Below, piece after piece: positions 35,490 to 47,547 of a DNA stretch of 64,000 nucleotides (its first letter is position 1; each line of letters begins with the position of its first letter). Where the stretch lies: the NCBI GenBank assembly GCA_030490835.1, contig CM059971.1:122854564-122918563 (forward strand), in the 5' to 3' direction. Below the pieces are notes generated by a model. It made no database searches. It saw nothing but the letters and a program-made list of their open reading frames with translations, and was not told the origin of the DNA. The translations under genes were made by a program, and so were the position numbers. Origin of the DNA: Annona cherimola (lineage: Eukaryota; Streptophyta; Magnoliopsida; Magnoliales; Annonaceae).

Positions 35490-38400
35490 TCTCACACCAA
35501 CTGTGCTGTGTTTCAAACCTGTTGCTATAGCACATGAAATTGCGCTGCCACCAACTGGGATGACACCAAGTTAGCCTTTGCATTATTAGTTCTTAGATGC
35601 TGATAAGTCAAATAAAATGGTCAATTCATATTCATCTGTTTTTTAATGGAAAATTCAGTTATATGATGTAATTAGATACGTACACACATCAAATACCAAT
35701 TAATATATATAGTACTGAAGAGTACCTCATCTTAATAGAAAGCTTGAATAATATTGTTGAACGTGATCGGTGATGGTGATGAGGCGTAATTGCATATACT
35801 GAAATTTAAACTAAGCTGAACAAATTATGATTTGCCTTGTTTTGACAAAAATATGGTCTATTCAATCAGGCTACTCGTAAGATTGTGGCCAATTACCCAA
35901 GATTAATATCGCATTAGACATCTTAAGATTCTTAACTGGTCTGCTAATCTGTAACTATTCACACGATACGAAATATACGGGAGGAGCTGCTCCTGATTGG
36001 ACGAAATCATACAAGTACAGGAAGAAAGGGAAGAAATTCTAAATACATGAAAATTTCGAAGTGCGTACTACATCAAGCCTGCTTATTCGTTGACTACTTT
36101 GCAATAAAAAATATTACTTCAAGGCTACCTATTTAATGACTGAGTGTTTTTACGTCTGTATCTACATAGATTGGGCAAAATTAACTGGCGTATCCATTAA
36201 TTTGTTACACAAAATGGCAAATCTCACTGCAATGTTTATATGATTTCAAGTTTATCCCTTCTGTCAAGGTTTCGTGGATGCCCTTTAAAATTTTAATGAG
36301 ATAACGGAAATGCACCTGTGAATAGAGATAACAATTAAAATTAATTAAATGAGAGAAATACCCATGTGAACAGGGTTGACAATTGAAATTATCGTTTGCA
36401 ACCAACCATTATTTTCATTGCAAACGTTTATAAAAACTACTCGCATAATAAGATCTGCAGTATGCAAATACGCGTTTTAATAATAGAAGATAAAAATAAT
36501 CAATTGAGTGAATATTTTCTTTAAATAAAAATTATAAGAAAATATTTTAAGTACAAAATTTATTTTTAAAAAATAGTTCTCACTTCAGACTTATTGATTT
36601 TGTGTCTTTAATTTTGAAAATTTTCATGGAAAATGATTAAAAAATTAATTTTCTAATGATACAATAGATTAATATGCAAGAAAGTAACATAAAATGTAAA
36701 TAATTTATTTCCTAAAAATATCCCTCACATTAAATGGATTAATTTTTTGCTTCTCAGATCTTGAAAGTTTCGTTATAATTAATTAAAAAATTTATTTTCT
36801 TATGTTATAAGAGAAAAATGGGAAAATTCCTCAAGATACAAAATTTTTATTTTTAATAGCGCGGGGATAAGCCTACATTTTCATGAAACTAGTATGGTGG
36901 CTTATAATTATACGAAACTAACAAATAAGTTTTTAATTTTACCCAAATTATATAGCTATGGATGCAAAAGCCATAATAATAAGCATTATCATGAACTTCT
37001 AAAGCTTTTATTTATTATAAACTTTCAAGTCAAGACAAATACATGAATATAAAATTACTATGAGTAGAAAATCTTAATGAAAGAATTTTACATAAGTATG
37101 GAAAGTTGAATTTCTTTATTGCAATCAAAAGATAAGAAATTAAACTTTTATCTTGATGTGAAATCATCAATCACAATTCACAAGCCTAAGTTAAACTAAA
37201 CTAAAAGACAATGTAGCCTAAGTCATCTCACTTCAATGAAAATATAAATTTTTTTTTTCAAATCCCTAAATATAAATGGAAATAGTGATGTTAAAAGAAT
37301 TGTAGGACAAGATTAAAAAATGTTAAAAGAATTGTATAGAAAATAAAAAGAGTATGTTGTTATTTTTTGAAAATAAAATTCTTTTTTTCAAAACAAACAA
37401 AAAAATCATTTCACCCCATCCCAACCTCATCCCGTCCCATTTGTAAACAGGTATTTTAATTTATTCTCATTCAAAAATCATCTAGTTTTTTCATTAAAAA
37501 ATCATCTAGTTTAAATTTATTTCTCATGTTATTTAGGTTGATAATCTAATTCAACTTTCAGGTTATTCGATTTGGGTTGTCTTCAACAAATAGAGTTATA
37601 ATTAGGATTGCTTAAGAACTCAAAATGCGAAAAAAAAACTAATAGGCCCATTTAATTTTCGAATCCAACAAATAATTTGGATTCTTTTGAGTTGCAACTT
37701 AGGTACGTTGGGTTGACTCCATTATATCCAATCCAATTTGTAAGGTTTCAATCAATTGAGTTTGAATCCAAATTGTAATAAAATTGAGTTGGGCTTGGAT
37801 TTAGAAGAACCAAACTTGAGTTCTAATATTTCATCAAAAGAATTGAATTCTACTATATATCCTTGTAGCATTAGCATCACTATAATTTTTTAAAATTCTT
37901 TTATGGTATCATCCATGAAGATTATTTTGGAATTAAAAAGCTATTATTTATCAAGTATTTTGTTAAATAGCTATTTAATGCATATGTGGTTTAACTTGAA
38001 CGTGAAATCTTTATATCATTCAAAATTTACATGTAAATTCACATCAAAAAAATTTACATGTAAATTAATGAGAATAATTTGAATTCCAATCTAAATTTCA
38101 TCCAAACTCACATCCGAATTTCTATATAAATTCAACTTAAACCTGACTTATAAAATAGAGTTAAGAGCTGAGATTTTAAAAATAAGGTTAGAATACCACT
38201 AAGATTTACATAGTATATAGGCTTAGAGTAGGGTTAAGGTGAGCCTCATCCTGAACTAAATGACCCCCGGCGTATCCCTAAATTAATAGTAATATTTTTA
38301 GTCATGGCAGGAAATTGGAGTACCAAACGCAAATCTGAATGTGAGAAAACAAAATGATGCATATAGAAATAGATTGTTATTCTTAATTTTGAGAAATAAA

Positions 38401-39084
38401 GGAATACATATGCAATGAGCAAACCGATCTTAACCAACTGGTTGGACAACCAGGGTACTTTTATATTAAAAAGTTTCTATATGTATATATTTATGATACT
38501 AAAATTCAAAATTTTGAAAATTTTTATGTATTATATATTTATTTCTAAATTTTAAGCATTTATAAATTTCTAAGCAATTTCAATATTCATCTGTATGTAT
38601 ATATTTATGATACCAAAATTCAATTATTTTTTAAAATTTACGTATTATATATTTCCGTTCAAATTTTAATACCTTCATATCCAATCTCGACCATTGTTGA
38701 GTATATATATATATATTTATGATACCAAAATTCAATTAATTTTCAAAAACTTATATATTATATGTTTATGTTCAAAATTTCATACCTTCATATCGGATCT
38801 CAAATAATGTTGAGTATTTGTATATACATATAAGTTTTTAAACAAAGTAAACTCTAGCATCGTGAACATACACATGAGGATGAATATAATTATAAATGAA
38901 TTTCATCCAAAAAATAGTTTTTAAAATATAAAAAATATTGTCCAACAACTTGTTTATGATCCCTCATCATATATATATATATTTATAGTTACAAAATTAA
39001 TGAAATTATGTAGGTAAATTTGATGGAGAAAAAAAGAAAAGAAAAGCTGGAGCGGAGCACATAATTTGTGAGAAGAAATAAAAA
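35490..39084. other. AT-rich gene-free sequence downstream of the protease array
   Basis: No gene was found. Between about 37540 and 38240 there are GGTTG/CCAACC-like degenerate stretches that could be an old hAT remnant, but no ends can be fixed. A tandem repeat (38478-38835) is listed separately. Confidence 0.45.
38478..38835. repeat. About 116-bp tandem repeat, three diverged copies
   Basis: Each unit begins around TATATATTTATGATAC(C)AA (about 38482, 38598, 38713) and continues AATTCAAxTxATTTTxAAAA, then TATTATATxTTTxTxTTCAA. Copies 2 and 3 add TACCTTCATATC and TGTTGAGTAT. Confidence 0.65.
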
Positions 39085-41558
39085 TCAACAGTGGCCACCT
39101 TTGCAATCCAAGATGCATGAGGAAGGCCGGAATCCGAGGCGTCCATTCTTGGTATCGAACTCCCAGAAGTGCTCCTGCTGCATGAGATTCCCGATGATGG
39201 TTATCCCGGGCCAGGGGAGACCCCCAAAGCCTAAGCATCTGACGTTTTCCCCGCCGACGTCGGAGAGGATGTAGCTTTTGACGGGTGGCTCGAAGCGAAC
39301 AGACTCGCCCAGATGCCACACAAACCTCGGCACCGCATCCTCCGTGAATTCGCCCTCGGAGGAGAAACAGTAGTCGAACATTGGATCTGGGACTTCCTTG
39401 AACCTCTTCAATGCCTCCGCGAATGCTTCGATGACGGGCAAAAAAGCCCGCTCCGGCAACAAGGTCAGGGTCATCCCAGAGTCAACGATGGCCCCGCCCT
39501 GGCTCCTTATGTCCCAAACCATGGGAGGGATGTTCAACATCTTCCCTCCCACCGATATGCCCTTCACGTCCACACCATAGTAAGGCGCGTTTAACTCGTT
39601 GGCGATGAGGGTGGTGTAGGTCATGGGCGAGGAGGATTCAGAGTCGGAGGGTTTGGGAGTTGGGCCGAAGATGAGGTAATTGTTAAGGTTCCTTGTGTTA
39701 TCGCGGGCGACGAGGCAGTAAGAGAATTTGCCGCCGAAGTGTTTGAGGCTCACGTCGGAAAAGGAGTAGCCCCCGCTGTGGCCCAGGCCTAAGATACCAT
39801 CGATATTGTTGTTAGTGGAGCCGACGATGCTTGTGCTGCACCCGATGAGGATGCCTTTGATTTTCCTCCTTCCCCCGCCTGCCAGATACACTGTTGTCGA
39901 TTCATTTGCGTAGAAGCCCATGGATCTGTCCCCTCCCAGATACCTGCCCAATCATGGAAACCTACGGGGTTTGGCTCTGTCACGGCAACAAATTTCGGTA
40001 AATGCAGTGAGCCTGAATGTGGTGTGCTTTACCATAATAATGCATGCTGCTGCTGCCGCTAAATTTACATAGAGTGTTACATTTAAAAATTGTTTTTTTA
40101 GCTGGAAAAATAGGTTCCATCTGGATTAAATATTTTATTTGCCCCATTTGACAGAAGTGTAAATTTTTTTTTAATAAAGTTATTTGATTTATGCATTCAC
40201 TTAAAGTATGTTTGTTCAAAGAAGAATAAGAAAATGCAAAATAAAAATGTAAAAGTCCACACCCAACTACATATTTTTTTCATTTTTACATTTTTATTCT
40301 CATGTTTCGATCATTATTTCATATCTTTCTAATCATATCCTTATATATTTTCAGAAAAACACTATATATTTTACTTTATTCTTATATTATCCTTGTGGTA
40401 TAAATTCAACTATCATTCTCCAATTTCTATTCTTCTTTTTTTTTTTTTTTGAAAATAATTTCTATTCTCCTTTAAATAAACACATCCCAGTATTAATCTA
40501 ATATCTAAACCATCCAACTCATTGTTCTTATTAAGAGAGCGATCTTTATGCGCTTGGCGCATTGTGCTACTAATGCATTCAGGCAGAAAATATATTTTAT
40601 TTATTCATTTATTTTTATAAATACATAAGCTTTATGTGTATCTTTCTTTATTTGAAATTTTACTATTTTTAAAATTTATTTAATGTTTTATTTTTTATTT
40701 CAAAAATTACAAAAAAGAGTAAATATATGCCAAATTGTAAAATTTCAACTAGAAGAAAATATAAACGAGCCCATATATTTATTAAAAATATATTCTACTG
40801 CATATATCAATAGTAATATAAAACTTATATCTTTTTCACAAAAGAAACTTATATATATATATATATATATATTCGGATTCATCCCAGCCTTTACCTATCG
40901 GTAAACCACATACTGGTACATTAATAAAAAAATTTGACAAAGAATTGATTTACCCGTATTGATAATAGCATGGGCTTGTGGGTTCCGGACAAATCGTTGG
41001 AATGCTTTCCGGCAAAATGTGATGCGTGCACAACCTCGAACTGCACGGAATCGGATTAAAAGTTTTTGATTCGTCTGCACGAAAGATCCGGCGGTTCTGA
41101 AAACGCCGATCCCGCTTGCATTTTCGGCACCGATAGCGGCAATTCATCCACGCAAGATCGCTGCCGGTGTCGGCCACCATTAAGAACCTCTGCGACGGAG
41201 TGCCGATGCTGAAAATCACGAAATACGAGCCTGATCCAACGAATTTCCCGGACGATACTGGCATTCGGAAGGAGTCGTTAGAACCTGCGGCTACCTCCTG
41301 TGTCCTCCGTCGGACGACATTGCGGCCGAGCTTCATGGAAATCCAGCGGTAGCGACGTTTGTCGTTGTGGACGGACTCTTGCAAGCGCTCGCGATCGGTC
41401 TGGGGCACGACGATACGCTCGCTGAGGTCACGATGATGTCGATGAAATAGATCGAAACGCACGAAATCGGCGTTGTGAGGGGATTCGCATGACGATGTAG
41501 GGATGAGGAGGATGAAGGGGAGGTGCAAGAAGGCTAGCAGCAGGAACGGGGGCTGCAT
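39085..41558 (-). CDS. NANA: A1 aspartic protease, NANA-like, copy 1 (487 aa)
   Basis: Two exons, 41558-40954 and 39943-39085, joined by a 1.0-kb GT/AG intron in phase 2. A hydrophobic N terminus (residues ~4-20) looks like a signal peptide; the Arabidopsis homologue NANA is reported in chloroplasts. A propeptide-like part (HRHHRDLSERI) follows. The first catalytic motif is ADTGSD at D130, followed by CRYRCRKCK and RRIFRADESKTF; the second is VDSGM at D356. The C-terminal IIGNLMQQEHFWEFD is conserved. Met follows DSG where Thr is usual, and the YADGS block after the intron is replaced by YLGGD. Pepsin-family proteases cleave peptide bonds with two Asp residues and both are present. Whether the variant enzyme is active is unknown. 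It is the 3'-most member of a four-gene minus-strand array. Confidence 0.92.
40200..40495. repeat. MITE-like inverted repeat in the intron of protease copy 1
   Basis: The left part TATGTTTGTTCAAAGAAGAA and the right part TTCTCCTTTAAATAAACACA are inverse-like, and the block aaaatgtaaaa / tttttacatttttatt is also mirrored. It resembles the GTGTTTG-type termini but is degenerate. Confidence 0.45.
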
Positions 41559-41559
41559 T

Positions 41560-41964
41560 GTATTTTTTCAAAGAGAGAGAACGGGTTTCTGGAGGAGAGC
41601 TGAATAACAACCAGGAAGAGGAAGAGAGATGACGTTGGCAGTTATCTTGTTAGCGGTGGGGGTAACTTGTTATTATGCGTGTGATGGAACCTGTACGTAT
41701 AGCTGCTGACGCGCAAGCAATTGTATTGTACGAAATGATACAACTGCAGCGCGGAGAATGCAGCTGAGAAATCTTCTCGCTAGTCGCTACAACCAGAAGT
41801 GAATGATCCACGTCGCCCCTTTTAACACCAGTGGGTAGAGTATATTGACAGGCATTCCATTTCGTGGCACAACACGATCCAAGGACTGTCTCCTTAGGAC
41901 AGTCCGTATACTCTTGTATAATTCAATATCTCGGCGAGGAAGGCAGAGAATTCTGATTTTCCAC
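41560..41964 (-). promoter_or_regulatory. Upstream region of protease copy 1
   Basis: About 400 bp of balanced-composition DNA lies between the ATG of copy 1 and a large insertion (41974-43933). It should contain the proximal promoter. No certain TATA or other motif is called. Confidence 0.35.
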
Positions 41965-41973
41965 GAGTGCAAT

Positions 41974-43933
41974 AGGGGGATTTGCATATTAGTCCCTTAA
42001 ATTTAACTGATGGTCATCTTTTGCCCCTTAAATTCATTATTTGCGCTTTTAACTTCCATAATTTCAATAATGTAAAGTTTTAATCCCATAAGTTTGGAGA
42101 ATGTATAATTTTGGTCTCGTACATAACGTTGATGTTAACTACTCGCTGCGAAACATGGGTAAATGTAAATAAATATCATTTTAACCCAAATGGCAACTTT
42201 GCCCTTAGCATGTATCATAAGCTGTTGTGAGCTAAACTAAACCCATTGCATCGGAACGAACAACATTGCCGTCAACAAATAGCACAAAAAATTATTATAA
42301 ATAGTTTAATAAAATTATAGACACTTTTAATTATATTTAAAAATATAACTAGAAATTCAACTTTTAAATTTTATTCTCCTTAAATTACAATTTTTAATTT
42401 CTTGGGAATATTTTTATCATTTAATATACAATAAATATAAATTTTATTTTCTTTATAACTCTCTTTATCATTCAATAAAAATACATATAATAACTACTAT
42501 AAATCATTTAATAACTTCTTGTGTAACTATCTACACATATTATAAGAATATAACTAGAAATCAACTTTTAAAATTTATTCTCCTTAAATTATCATTTTTA
42601 ATTTGCTTTAGAATATTTTTATCATTCAGTTAAAAATATATAAAAATTTATTTTCTTTATAATTTTATTTATCATTTGATGAAATTAAATTAAAACTTGT
42701 TTCCCTTAACTTGTTATTTTTTATTGGCATATACTTTCATTGTATCTCAGCTTCTATTAGAATCAAGCCATGAGATAATTCTTATAATTTTTCAAAAGAA
42801 GAAAACAAACTCTTAATAAATATCAAAGGGACAAACCACGGACTCCCAAATATTAATAGGGAGATAAAACTCCTAAATCACGTAAATTTGGTTTTGATAT
42901 CGTGACCGAAGAGGTAGGGCCACTAATTCTTAAATTATCATTTTTTATTTTCTTGAGAATATTTATCTTTTAGCATAAAATAATAGTATATTTGCAAAGT
43001 GATCTAATTTTTTTGATAAAAGAAAGTGATATAACTTCGGATGAAAAATTTTTTGTATAAAATTTTTTAAATGGTAAAAAATTATGTGATATGATAGAAG
43101 TGATAACAATAAGTAAAGAGAAAAAAATTAAATAGATAAATTAGTTGTATATAAATGATCGAAAGTAAGGTAGTTATATAAAAAGATGTGAAGAAATAAT
43201 TAAAAAATAAGATAATTATGGAAAGTGAAAATTTTTAAATTGAAAAGTTTTGACGTAAAAATTTTTTAGCTTTGCCAAACATACCCTAAATATAAAAATT
43301 TTATTTTCTTTATTACCCTCTTTACCATTTTATAAACATTATTGTAAGTCATTTATTAAGTTATTATATAATTGTCTACTCTTTTAAAAAATATGACTTG
43401 AAATTCAAGTTTAAAATTTGTTTTCCTTTAATTAAAATTTTTAAATTTTCTTGAAAATATATTTATTATTTAATACAAAATGTTATTTCTGTTTAATTCT
43501 CTTTATCATGTAATAAAAATTTATATAAAATTATTCTAATATATAAATAAATTATTATATAATGATTTATGCTTTAATAAAAATATAACTAAAAGTTCAA
43601 TTCTTAAAAATTAATATTAATAAATGAATGTTAATATTAATTAAAGAATGAAAATTAACATTATAGTGTCATTAGAAGCAGTTTCGCTCCTGAATATAAA
43701 AATGTTTCTGGCACGTAAACAAATTAAAGCAAATTGGTCGTTCATTGATTTTTTTTTTTTTAATGAGGATATTTTTGTCCACTTCGATTGTTTAGGGATG
43801 GCATCAGGGCAGCAGTTGGATGGGGACTTAAAAACTTTATGTTATTGAGAGTTGGAGATTTACAATGCAAATAACAAATTTAAGGGGCAAAAAGTGCCAA
43901 TTAAGCGAACCAGGGGACTAATCTGCAAATCCT
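41974..43933. mobile_element. Mutator-like non-autonomous element, about 1.96 kb, 9-bp TSD (7/9)
   Basis: The inverted ends share GGATTTGCAnATTAGTCCC, and further in both share TTTTGCCCCTTAAATT. The flanks GAGTGCAAT (41965-41973) and AAGTGCAGT (43934-43942) agree in 7 of 9 bases. The interior has several diverged repeats of a block like TTAAATTATxATTTTTAATT ... ATTTTTATCATTTAAT (near 42360, 42585, 42930, 43430) and a family B MITE (about 43030-43290). There is no transposase frame. It sits about 415 bp upstream of protease copy 1. Confidence 0.65.
43030..43290. mobile_element. Family B MITE nested in the 42-44 kb element
   Basis: The family interior in reverse orientation (gtaaaaaattatgtgatatg, ttagttgtatataaatgatc, gtagttatataaaaagatgt) ends AGCTTTGCCAAACATACCC. 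Confidence 0.6.
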
Positions 43934-43942
43934 AAGTGCAGT

Positions 43943-44374
43943 GCAGCAACGAAACCAAAACAAGAGGCCCTTTTGAGAGAGAGGCCGATAGAAATTAGAA
44001 ACCAACCCACACGTCAGAAAACACGGCACGGACGTACGCAACCACGCACATGTTTTATCGCTTAATTCAAGCCACTAAAAGTCGAGCAATGTTTCAATGC
44101 ATCAAAATAATATAAAATTTCGTTTTTTAATATATTTTCTGAAATTTTTTTTATAAAATTGATAACTTTTTGGTGTATATATTTATAATAATTTTAATTT
44201 ATATTACATTTAAGCCCTAAAATATTCTTATATTTTTCTAAAAAAGACAACAAGCTCTCATTAATTAAACTCTCACTAAAGGAGAAAAGTAAAATTCTTA
44301 CTAGATGGATGGGAAATAAACACCCGAATACATGTGCTGAAAATCGAATAATTGACCATACCAAAATGGGTCAT
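43943..44374. other. Gene-free sequence
   Basis: No coding or RNA feature can be supported here. Confidence 0.5.
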
Positions 44375-44690
44375 GGGTGTTACCATTAAGGTAGACCCCC
44401 AGTAGCTAAATTTAATTTAGGTGTATTTAACTTATGTATTAAGTTTTACTATTTTTAAAAATGTATAAATATATTTTTCGTTTTTAAAAAAATAGGAGTA
44501 TTTTAGTCATTTAAAAATAGCTAAAACTTCTTCTATTTTAAAAAAATAGATATATATATATACACATCTCCAAAAATGATAAAATCTAATTTATAGATTA
44601 AATATATTTAGATTAATAACTTTATAGAAAAAATTTCAAAAAACTTTTTTAAATTTTTTTTTAATTTTGCACCTAATGCATTGAAATTCC
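44375..44690. repeat. Foldback repeat with the common interior
   Basis: The left arm (aggtgtatttaacttatgta, ttaagttttactattttt) and right arm (aaaaatgataaaatctaatt, tagattaaatatatttagat) are inverse. The central ttaaaaatagctaaaac lies between them. Termini not resolved. Confidence 0.5.
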
Positions 44691-45408
44691 AATACATCAA
44701 TTTACATTGAAACATTACTCCTAAAAGTCATCCATTGTTTGATACGTTGCATGCTGACTGCTGAGTGCGGGTTTTACGGTCACGAAAAACTTTCTAGATC
44801 TCGATGCGACTGTCCAAACTCCAAACAATTTGACAGATGAGAAAATTTCCCTGAATGTCGCGTTTCAATACCCTTCTAAATCACGTTTAACCGAGGCGTT
44901 CCGGTGGGCGCATGTGTGCAGCTGGTTAGTGGTTATATCTTAGTCAAGACAGCCGAAATGGATCGAGAAGACTATTACGGTAACAACGATAAGATGGTCT
45001 TAGATGATACAATTCGACTCATCAGGTGCAACTTCTTTAATTTTTTTTTTAGCTGTTATTAAAAGTTCTAAATATTAGAAAAATAAATCCATTTCATGTG
45101 CAGCAACATGAAATAGGGTTCATTTTTGTTTTTGAAAATTTTAAACAGTACGAATTTCAACAATTTTAAGAAATTTTTTTTAAAAAAATTATGCACCCAA
45201 GTGCAGTTTATCGGCCCCCACACGAAGTTATATTTATGCATGTGAATTAAACACTCATACCATAGAGGACTGTAACGGTGTCTGCTACAACAGAAGAGAC
45301 GATTAGTGACACAATTTTTCGCTAAAAGTTACAAAACGATGCTTTTAGCCGTAATTTTTGTCACGTTATCGTTAAAAGAATTACCTAATTTAAGTGGACA
45401 AATGATCA

Positions 45409-45760
45409 ACTTAGGCCCGGCTTAAAAAACATATTTTTATGTTTTTAGTTTTTTAATAAACATGTTAAGTTATGTGTATTTAATCCTTAAGCAAAATTTT
45501 ACCATAATTGATATTTTAAAATATTTTTTCCAACACGGTTGCATTGGATATTTTAAAGTATTTTTTCAAACACAGTTGCATTGTTGTTATTTTCATAGCA
45601 CAGAAAATTAAGAAAATGCCAATGTGTTTAAAAATAAAAAATACTTTAAAATATACAAAAATCGTAAAACTTAATTTATAGATTAAATGCGCGTAACTTA
45701 ATATATTCATAAAAAAAAATTTAAAAATAAAAAGAGGGGTTTTTTAAGGCCGGCCTAAGT
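45409..45760. mobile_element. Foldback MITE with ACTTAGGCCnGGC ends, 352 bp
   Basis: The ends ACTTAGGCCCGGCTTAAAAA and its near-perfect inverse TTTTTTAAGGCCGGCCTAAGT bound it. The interior has the common foldback core (aagttatgtgtatttaatcc, gcaaaattttac against gtaaaacttaatttatagat). The flanks ATCA and ATTA give no firm target duplication. Confidence 0.7.
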
Positions 45761-47547
45761 ATTAATTCTTGCTGCTGAAATCGTGTTGCAAAACCACAGT
45801 TTTGTTGCAGGCTTGTACAGTGGGCTTCGTGTCCATATTTTGGGTCCACTTTCATGATACATATAGGAATTATTTCCGGCGACTTGTAGTCCGTAGAATA
45901 AAAATTATTTATCGTAATGATTATATAGTTACTATATTACGACAATATGAGGATTGTTGCATTGGTTGTGGAAAGTGAGGCAATTCAGTTATAAGTATGA
46001 GTAAAAGTCTATTTTTTGAATTAGATTTTGGACTTGAAAAGTCCTGTGCAACAACACCCAACACAATTGTCCGAGCCCATGGTGACAGTAAAAACAGGTG
46101 ATGGAAAATCTGACTTAGGCCCGTGAGCCCATACAATATGGATCGTGCACATCGGATTGTCAGATAGCCAAGTGAAAAGTTCGTGCATTTTATATATTTT
46201 CATTTGTTTCATTTTTTCGTTAAGTCATCAAATTTTACTATTTTAGAGTTCTCGAATATATTTCGAAATTTTAAAAATAAAAATTTACCATTTTTCATTT
46301 GTGAAAATTTTTTATTTTTGAAATTTATAAATATATAAGAGTAAAATAACAAATTTTGGTATATATCAAATATATGTGGACCACATAAAAATGAAAATTT
46401 AACTAATTTAAAAATTAAAATACATGAGACTTTTTTCTAGTTGAATAATAACTAGATGTACAGGATTATGATCCAACCACAAAGTTATTAATTTAATATC
46501 TAAAAACCATCTAAAACTTCACTCTTACACAGTTAAATGATTTTAAAAATTATTATAATATTTTAATAGGTATACCAATGGATTTAAGTATTTGTCATAA
46601 TTTACATATAGTTATATATTTGAAGTATAGTCCATCTAAAATTTTAATTAGAATAATTTAGTATCACAATAAAAAAAAATTGATGTTATAAAAAATGAGT
46701 GAATTGCATGTTAATTTAGCAATCATTGATTTTATTATGACAATATGATAATTGCTTTCAATGCCTATATAGGCATTAATGTGTCATTGTAAAATGAAAT
46801 AAATATTAATATATAACAACCCTTATATATTAAATATGAGCAGTGCTTCAATGGTGTTGATAATATCAATGCTCGCCCTTTTTGCCCATTTTGATCGTTT
46901 AATCAATATTCAATTCAGTAATTGTATTTAGAATTACTTGATTAATTTAAAAATCAAATTTCAACTAAATCCAATATGCTCACACCCTTATCTATAATAA
47001 AATGTGCAATATCAATATAATAAAATTGTTTGATTTATATCTATCTTGTAGTTGTTAATTTAAATTTTTACAGCATTTCAATACACATGTAAATGGTTGT
47101 AAGCATTTTCTATAATTTACTCATGATAATATATGATGAAATAATTTTTTATAACATGACAAATGATGTTTAATAAAACGAGTGAATTAGAAGTTGATTT
47201 AGCCCAGAATTTGGAAGAGAGGCAACACCAAAATATTCAAGTATTTTCGACACCAATGGAGCATTGCCCATTATTTAATGTAGCTATATTATAGGGTCCG
47301 ATTTTCATAAGGTCACCAGTAAACAAGTGATTGTAAAAAATAATTTATTTCTTTTAAATATTTTTGCATATGTTGGCACCATTCGTAGCTTTCACCCCGA
47401 AAATTTAAAATATGGCCAATTTTTAATTTTTAATGGGAAACCGGTGGTATTTTCAGTGCATTAGCAAAGGTATTTTCAGTTGAATTAAGTAACACAAAGG
47501 GCTAACTTAATTAAAAAAATTTATACAAAAGGGAACGCAAAGTGGGA
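45761..47547. other. Gene-free AT-rich sequence
   Basis: No gene was found. About 46150-46440 holds a further degenerate foldback of the common interior, and 46440-47210 has text similar to family A/C interiors (aaatcatctaaaacttcact-like, tatgatgaaataattt). Neither has clear ends. Confidence 0.45.

Noticed and set aside
44958..45040. Short plus-strand open stretch reading MDREDYYGNNDKMVLDD and on
   Set aside because: Only about 27 codons of natural-looking sequence, with no splice or homology support. It could be chance.
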